Source: Bacteriovoracaceae bacterium UBA4096
Lineage (GTDB): Bacteria; Bdellovibrionota; Bacteriovoracia; Bacteriovoracales; Bacteriovoracaceae
NCBI GenBank assembly: GCA_002381945.1
Contig: DFXY01000062.1
Location: 76,649-121,609, forward strand
Length of the DNA stretch: 44,961 nt
Reading direction: 5' to 3'
The number at the start of each line of letters is the position of its first letter. The first letter of the stretch is position 1. The notes beneath the pieces were generated by a model, which was not told the origin of the DNA, searched no databases, and saw only the letters and a program-made list of their open reading frames with translations. The translations under genes and the position numbers were made by a program. Shown piece by piece: positions 40,959 to 44,961 of this stretch.

Positions 40959-42587
40959 CTACTTTTTAAAGGTAAATGAAACGTCATTTACGCTATCGGT
41001 AACATTGATCACTTCAGTTTGAGTTCCGAAAACTTCATGCCACGCTTCAATGGTGTACTCGCCTGGCGTAAGCCCTTCAAGTTTAAATTCTCCCCTCTCA
41101 TTTGAAACTGAAAAGAAAGGGTGGTCCATCACGGCCACATAGGCACCCATCCAGGGATGAACGGAACACTTGGCCTGAAGAAAGATTTCTGGTTTTGTAA
41201 AAACTTTCGTAATCCGCTGATCTTTTCTAGGCATGGCCACGTTAAATTTTTGATTCTCTTTTGTCACAGATCGCACATTATGAAAGATGGGATCGGAATT
41301 AATAAATGTCACTTCTTGGCCGACCCGTGCTGCTGTCACCCGCGGTATATAGATACACCCCTTTTGATCAAGTACAACACTCTCTGAAGGCACGTCCGTA
41401 TACTTTTTCCCTTCATGACCTTTCACAACCCGCACTAACACATTTTGAAGTTTTCCATCATGGACTATGACTTCATTGGAATAAACGTCCCCTTGTCCGG
41501 GATTTGAACATCCGGCGGGTAAGTTAAGTTTTTTCCCTTGAGGAACCGGACCTTCAAAAGAAACCACCCCTTTGACATCAAAGGTTTTTCCCTTTTCCTC
41601 AGTAGCGGTAGCAGGTTCAATATCTATGACTTCATGATGATGCTTACGTGCCTCTACCGGAGCCTCTGCCACTGCACTGTTATCACCTTGAGAAAAGATA
41701 ATCACTCCCGTAATCAGGGCAATTCCTATAACCGCGGCACTCATGGAACGCTTGGGGTTTGAAAGTCTCACCACAAAATATTCTCTGATCGCCGCTCCAC
41801 CTGCACTAATTAAAAGCAAGATGAGCCAGTTAAGTTCATGCCCATAGGTATTGGGAAAGTGATTACTAAGCATGATAAAGATTACCGGTAAGGTAAAATA
41901 AGTATTATGAGTCGAACGATTTTTTGCATTCTTTCCCCAGTCCTGATTGACGGGTTCGCCTTTTTCAGAAGACTCAACCATTTTTAACTGGCGTGGAATA
42001 ATCCGCATAAAGACATTGGCCGTCATCCAGGTGCCGAGCATTCCACCCACATGGAGGTAGGCCGCCCTGCCACTTAAAGTGTGACATAAAAAATATGTCA
42101 TGCCCGCAAACCAGCTCAAAGTTAGAAGATGCCCCAATAGTGGAGCTGTTTTTACAAAGGATCTTTCCCAGACAAAGTCATAAAAAAACCATGATCCGAA
42201 AATGGCAAATAAACTTATCCCAATCCCTTGCCAGTAAGTGATGTTGGAAACCATTGAATCCAACAGGAACATACCTTCGCCTCTGTAAAAGATGAGTCCG
42301 ACTAAGAACATCCCACTCATCCAGGTCCAATATGATTCCCACTTAAACCAGTGCAAACGATCCGGGACTTTTGTGGGGCCCATTAAAAGTTTTTCAACAT
42401 GATAAAAGCCGCCTCCATGAACCATCCAGACCTCACCCACATGGCCGGGTTTTTTGGAATCAGGATTGGCCTCGAAGCTACGATCAAGCCACATGAAAAA
42501 AATGGAAGTTCCAATCCAGGTTACAGCCACAGTAATATGCAACCATCTCGCAAGAAGTAAAATCCAGTCGAAAATGTCTTGATTCAT
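40959..42587 (-). CDS. PuuD-type membrane urate dehydrogenase with C-terminal cupredoxin-like domain
   Basis: 542 residues. Residues 1-300 are a multi-span membrane domain of the urate oxidase N-terminal family (PuuD): LHITVAVTWIGTSIFFMWLD, WMVHGGGFYHVEKLL, FKWESYWTWMSGMFLVGL, NTYFTLPVIFIMLSNHFP. Known PuuD proteins end in a cytochrome c domain that takes the electrons; here no CxxCH exists. After a His-rich linker (KHHHEV) residues 335-490 form a cupredoxin-like domain with H436 (DPIFHNV) and C474, H477, M480 (AKCSVHPWM), a complete type-1 copper set. A short carboxypeptidase-regulatory-like beta domain ends the protein. So urate is probably oxidised to 5-hydroxyisourate with copper as the electron carrier in place of haem (inference). 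GGAG lies 6 bases upstream of the ATG. First gene of the urate operon, 33-70 bp after fbaA and its hairpin. Confidence 0.9.
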   Translation of the reverse strand: MNQDIFDWILLLARWLHITVAVTWIGTSIFFMWLDRSFEANPDSKKPGHVGEVWMVHGGGFYHVEKLLMGPTKVPDRLHWFKWESYWTWMSGMFLVGLIFYRGEGMFLLDSMVSNITYWQGIGISLFAIFGSWFFYDFVWERSFVKTAPLLGHLLTLSWFAGMTYFLCHTLSGRAAYLHVGGMLGTWMTANVFMRIIPRQLKMVESSEKGEPVNQDWGKNAKNRSTHNTYFTLPVIFIMLSNHFPNTYGHELNWLILLLISAGGAAIREYFVVRLSNPKRSMSAAVIGIALITGVIIFSQGDNSAVAEAPVEARKHHHEVIDIEPATATEEKGKTFDVKGVVSFEGPVPQGKKLNLPAGCSNPGQGDVYSNEVIVHDGKLQNVLVRVVKGHEGKKYTDVPSESVVLDQKGCIYIPRVTAARVGQEVTFINSDPIFHNVRSVTKENQKFNVAMPRKDQRITKVFTKPEIFLQAKCSVHPWMGAYVAVMDHPFFSVSNERGEFKLEGLTPGEYTIEAWHEVFGTQTEVINVTDSVNDVSFTFKK

Positions 42588-42620
42588 TGAGACTCCAGCT
42601 TAGAAGAAAGGCAAAAGAAG

Positions 42621-42644
42621 ATAGATCCCCGTGAGGGGATCTAT
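42621..42644 (-). terminator. Hairpin between fructose-bisphosphate aldolase and the urate operon
   Basis: A perfect 10-bp stem ATAGATCCCC / GGGGATCTAT with a GTGA-type loop (TCAC on the minus strand), followed by CTTCTTTTGCC. It lies 12 bp after the aldolase stop and 33 bp before the urate dehydrogenase ATG, so it is a terminator or an attenuator for the genes downstream. Confidence 0.7.
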
Positions 42645-42656
42645 TTAAATTAAAAG

Positions 42657-43721
42657 TTAAACGTTTCGATTGATGTTATTCAAATCTTCGAAAGCAGTTT
42701 TAAGTCGAAGGACAAAACTCTCTTCACCTTTACGAAGCCAAACTCTTGGATCGTAGTATTTTTTATTCGGTGCCTCAGGGCCTTCCGGATTACCTAACTG
42801 ACTCTGTAAATAACCCTTTTTGTCTTCATAGAAATTCCTAATGCCTTCCCAGAAGGCCCATTGCATATCCGTATCAATGTTCATCTTGATCACACCGTAA
42901 TCAATGGCCTCACGAATTTCACTTTGAAGCGATCCCGACCCCCCGTGGAAAACAAAAGAAACCGGCTTGGCACCTGTTCCAAATTTTTTCTGAACGAAGT
43001 CATTGGAGTTTTTGAGAATGACCGGGCTGAGCTTCACATTCCCTGGCTTATACACACCATGCACGTTTCCGAATGAAGCCGCCACTGTAAAGTTCGCCCC
43101 CACTTCACGTAAGTGAGTATAGGCATAGGCCACATCTTCTGGTTGAGTGTAGAGCTTAGAGTTATCAACGTCCGAGTTATCAACGCCGTCTTCCTCACCG
43201 CCGGTTACTCCCAATTCAATTTCAATGCCCGTTTCAATAGCATTCATGCGTTTAAAGTACTTGGCCGAAATTTCCACATTCTCTTCCAGAGACTCTTCAG
43301 AAAGATCCAACATGTGTGAAGAGAATAATGGTTTTTTATGAGTTTTATAAAAGACTTCACCCGCATCCAGCATGTGATCAATCCACGGCAGAAGTTTTTT
43401 GGCAGCGTGATCAGTATGAATAATGACTGGAACACCATAGTGCTCGGCCATGAGTTGAATATGTTGAGCACCTGAGATGGCCCCTAAGGCCGCCGCTTTA
43501 TCATTATCAAGCTTTAGGCTTTTACCTGCATAGAATTGACCACCACCATTAGAGAACTGGATGATCACAGGAGAATTCATGGCCTTGGCCGTTTCAAGCA
43601 CACCATTGACCGAATTCGTTCCAATGACATTTACCGCCGGAAGTGCGAATTTATTTTCTTTAGCGTATTGATAAAGATCAGTTAAAGCTGAACCATAGAC
43701 GAGACCGGGTTTGAATTTCAT
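42657..43721 (-). CDS. fbaA: Class II fructose-bisphosphate aldolase
   Basis: 354 residues, the length of class IIA (E. coli FbaA-like) aldolases. It splits fructose 1,6-bisphosphate into glyceraldehyde 3-phosphate and dihydroxyacetone phosphate with zinc. Seen: FALPAVNVIGTNSVNGVLE, HTDHAAKKLLPWID with zinc and catalytic residues, EIELGVTGGEEDGVDN, NVHGVYKPGNVKL, FVFHGGSGS and KMNIDTDMQWAFW. AAAGGA lies 7 bases before the ATG. The gene is followed by a hairpin and then by the urate operon in the same direction. Confidence 0.96.
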   Translation of the reverse strand: MKFKPGLVYGSALTDLYQYAKENKFALPAVNVIGTNSVNGVLETAKAMNSPVIIQFSNGGGQFYAGKSLKLDNDKAAALGAISGAQHIQLMAEHYGVPVIIHTDHAAKKLLPWIDHMLDAGEVFYKTHKKPLFSSHMLDLSEESLEENVEISAKYFKRMNAIETGIEIELGVTGGEEDGVDNSDVDNSKLYTQPEDVAYAYTHLREVGANFTVAASFGNVHGVYKPGNVKLSPVILKNSNDFVQKKFGTGAKPVSFVFHGGSGSLQSEIREAIDYGVIKMNIDTDMQWAFWEGIRNFYEDKKGYLQSQLGNPEGPEAPNKKYYDPRVWLRKGEESFVLRLKTAFEDLNNINRNV

Positions 43722-43732
43722 CGTCGAATCCT

Positions 43733-43762
43733 TTGTTTAAGACGTAAAAATTGTATTAAAAT
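43733..43762 (+). promoter_or_regulatory. Predicted divergent promoter region of nif3-like gene and fbaA
   Basis: Plus strand: TTGTTT (43733-43738) and TAAAAT (43757-43762), spacer 18, about 25 bases before the Nif3-like ATG. Minus strand: TACAAT at 43750-43755 with TTTTCA 17 bases upstream could serve fbaA. The two predicted promoters overlap. By eye only. Confidence 0.35.
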
Positions 43763-43787
43763 GAGAACTCATTGAAAAGGAATCACC

Positions 43788-44558
43788 ATGGCAGAGTCAC
43801 AAAATAACCTCATCCAATATTTCAAGACATTACTTGATACTTCAAGTTACGAAGACTATGCGCCAAATGGTCTGCAGATTGAAGGTAAAAAGAGCATTAA
43901 GCGCCTGGGTTTTGCAGTCTCTGCGACTCAAGACTCACTGACAAAGGCCTTGGAATGGGGTGCTGACGGTCTTGTCGTGCATCATGGTATTTTCTGGAAG
44001 CATCAAGGGGCCCGTACCATCACTGGGGCCTGGGGAGAACGCGTAAAACTTGCCGTCAAAAATGAGCTTAATCTTTTTGCCTACCACTTACCTCTGGATG
44101 CTCATGCAGAAATTGGGAATGCAGTCGCTCTTGCTCAGGAGTTGAACTTAGTTAATCTAACACCATTTGCTCTATATAAACGCCAGTACCTTGGCACTAA
44201 AGGTGAATTCACCCATCCGGTTACGGCGCTGGAACTTAAAATATCCCTTGAGCAAATACTAAAACATCCGGTCATACTCGCTACGCCAAACGGGACTGAT
44301 AATATTAAAAGTGTGGGTATCATCACTGGTGGGGCCAATAACGAGTGGTTCCGAGCGATGGAGGATGGATTGGATGCTTATATCACGGGAGAGATTTCAG
44401 AATACAACTGGCATGACTCCATTGAAGCAGGCGTGCATTATTTTGCCGGAGGTCATCACGCCACTGAACGCTTTGGGACACTGGCCTTAATGAACAAGGT
44501 TCAAAAAGATTTTCCGCATCTTCAAACCATGTTCTTTGATTCGGATAATTTAGCTTAA
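43788..44558 (+). CDS. Nif3-like dinuclear metal-centre protein (DUF34 / YbgI family)
   Basis: 256 residues, the short YbgI-like form. Metal ligands are visible in VVHHGIFWKHQG, YHLPLDAH and the C-terminal FAGGHHATERFG; DAYITGEISEYNWHDSIEAG matches the family consensus in between. The family was named GTP cyclohydrolase I type 2-like from work on one member, but its general role is unsettled and may concern metal handling. AAGGA lies 7 bases before the ATG. Divergent from fbaA and convergent with mltA at the right end. Confidence 0.93.
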   Translation: MAESQNNLIQYFKTLLDTSSYEDYAPNGLQIEGKKSIKRLGFAVSATQDSLTKALEWGADGLVVHHGIFWKHQGARTITGAWGERVKLAVKNELNLFAYHLPLDAHAEIGNAVALAQELNLVNLTPFALYKRQYLGTKGEFTHPVTALELKISLEQILKHPVILATPNGTDNIKSVGIITGGANNEWFRAMEDGLDAYITGEISEYNWHDSIEAGVHYFAGGHHATERFGTLALMNKVQKDFPHLQTMFFDSDNLA

Positions 44559-44565
44559 TTAAAAA

Positions 44566-44961
44566 TTATTTCTGAATGAGAAAATACTGTTCGCCCTGCT
44601 CATTCATATTGTAGGCCGTAAGCTCGGCCAGTGGGCCATAACCAAAATACAAATCACACCGGGCATTGCCACGAATAGCGCCACCGGTATCCTGAGCAAT
44701 AAAAAAGCGTGAAAAAGGAACTTTCACGACCTTTCCATTTTCATCCACATGAGAGGCCTTAACAGTTTTAAGAAAATTAATCATCCCCATAGTTTTATAA
44801 ATCCGGGAATCGATGGCAAGTGAACGACCTTCGGTCAGAGGGATATTATCCAGTCCAACCGGTTCCTCACTAGATTCTTTGAAATAAACATAGGATGGAC
44901 ATGAGCCAAAAATCTCTTCTTCTTTATGCGGATTTTCTTCCAAAAATTTTCTTTGACCCGG
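44566..44961 (-). CDS. mltA: Membrane-bound lytic murein transglycosylase A, C-terminal part (5' end outside the window)
   Basis: The minus-strand frame is open to the right edge (it begins PGQRKFLEENPHKEEE at base 44961), so about 131 C-terminal residues are visible. They hold the MltA end of the catalytic domain and the 3D domain: CPSYVYFKESSEEPVG, LTEGRSLAIDS, and FIAQDTGGAIRGNARCDLYF with the conserved Asp residues. MltA cleaves the glycan strands of peptidoglycan to 1,6-anhydro products at the outer membrane. The N-terminal lipobox and first barrel are outside the window. Confidence 0.93.
   Translation of the reverse strand, partial: PGQRKFLEENPHKEEEIFGSCPSYVYFKESSEEPVGLDNIPLTEGRSLAIDSRIYKTMGMINFLKTVKASHVDENGKVVKVPFSRFFIAQDTGGAIRGNARCDLYFGYGPLAELTAYNMNEQGEQYFLIQK

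Overview
The window looks like chromosomal DNA of a Gram-negative bacterium of the Bdellovibrionota / Bacteriovoracales type. This is an inference from content: many short secreted lipoproteins and proteases, a peptidase-S74 surface fibre protein, unusual sensor kinases, an MltA lytic transglycosylase and tightly packed, often tail-overlapping genes. No rRNA, tRNA, insertion sequence or CRISPR array was seen. All assignments are by reading motifs; no database search was run.

Layout. 1-6.4 kb: the C-terminal part of SbcC, two tandem CAP-domain lipoproteins, a metzincin-like protease, and an S74 fibre protein with a small lipoprotein. 6.5-9.8 kb: a signalling operon (CheA-like kinase, degenerate receiver, CheY-like receiver). 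9.8-12.6 kb: a large FecR-domain envelope protein. 12.6-18.9 kb: housekeeping genes (asnS, a PfkB/adenosine-kinase-like kinase, rsmJ, a one-chain gcvP). 19-25 kb: MscS channel, small secreted protein, prfC with a co-translated membrane protein, flanked by two collinear paralogous histidine kinases. 25.3-28.2 kb: three tandem secreted HEIGHH metalloprotease paralogs, each followed by a hairpin.

28.3-42.6 kb is the remarkable part: a purine-catabolism island. Adenine deaminase (with an AEC-family carrier) would make hypoxanthine; XdhA-XdhB-XdhC would oxidise hypoxanthine to urate. On the opposite strand a PuuD-type membrane urate dehydrogenase, a 5-hydroxyisourate hydrolase and a 1546-residue protein follow in one operon. 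The long protein reads as malate synthase A-like + OHCU decarboxylase (UraD) + serine beta-lactamase-fold hydrolase + allantoicase. Together these could take purine carbon from adenine to malate, releasing ammonia, CO2 and urea. No conventional allantoinase or ureidoglycolate lyase is present in the window. The beta-lactamase-like domain sits exactly between the domains for the preceding and following steps, so it is a candidate for the missing cyclic-amide hydrolysis (hypothesis). The PuuD homolog is also unusual: in place of the usual C-terminal cytochrome c it carries a cupredoxin-like domain with a plausible type-1 copper ligand set.

Between the two purine clusters lie a remnant of a VOC/glyoxalase gene joined to a broken ASCH-domain gene, and a Rha-like regulator gene whose Shine-Dalgarno sequence is buried in a hairpin. 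The window ends with class II fructose-bisphosphate aldolase, a Nif3/DUF34 protein and the C-terminal part of MltA.
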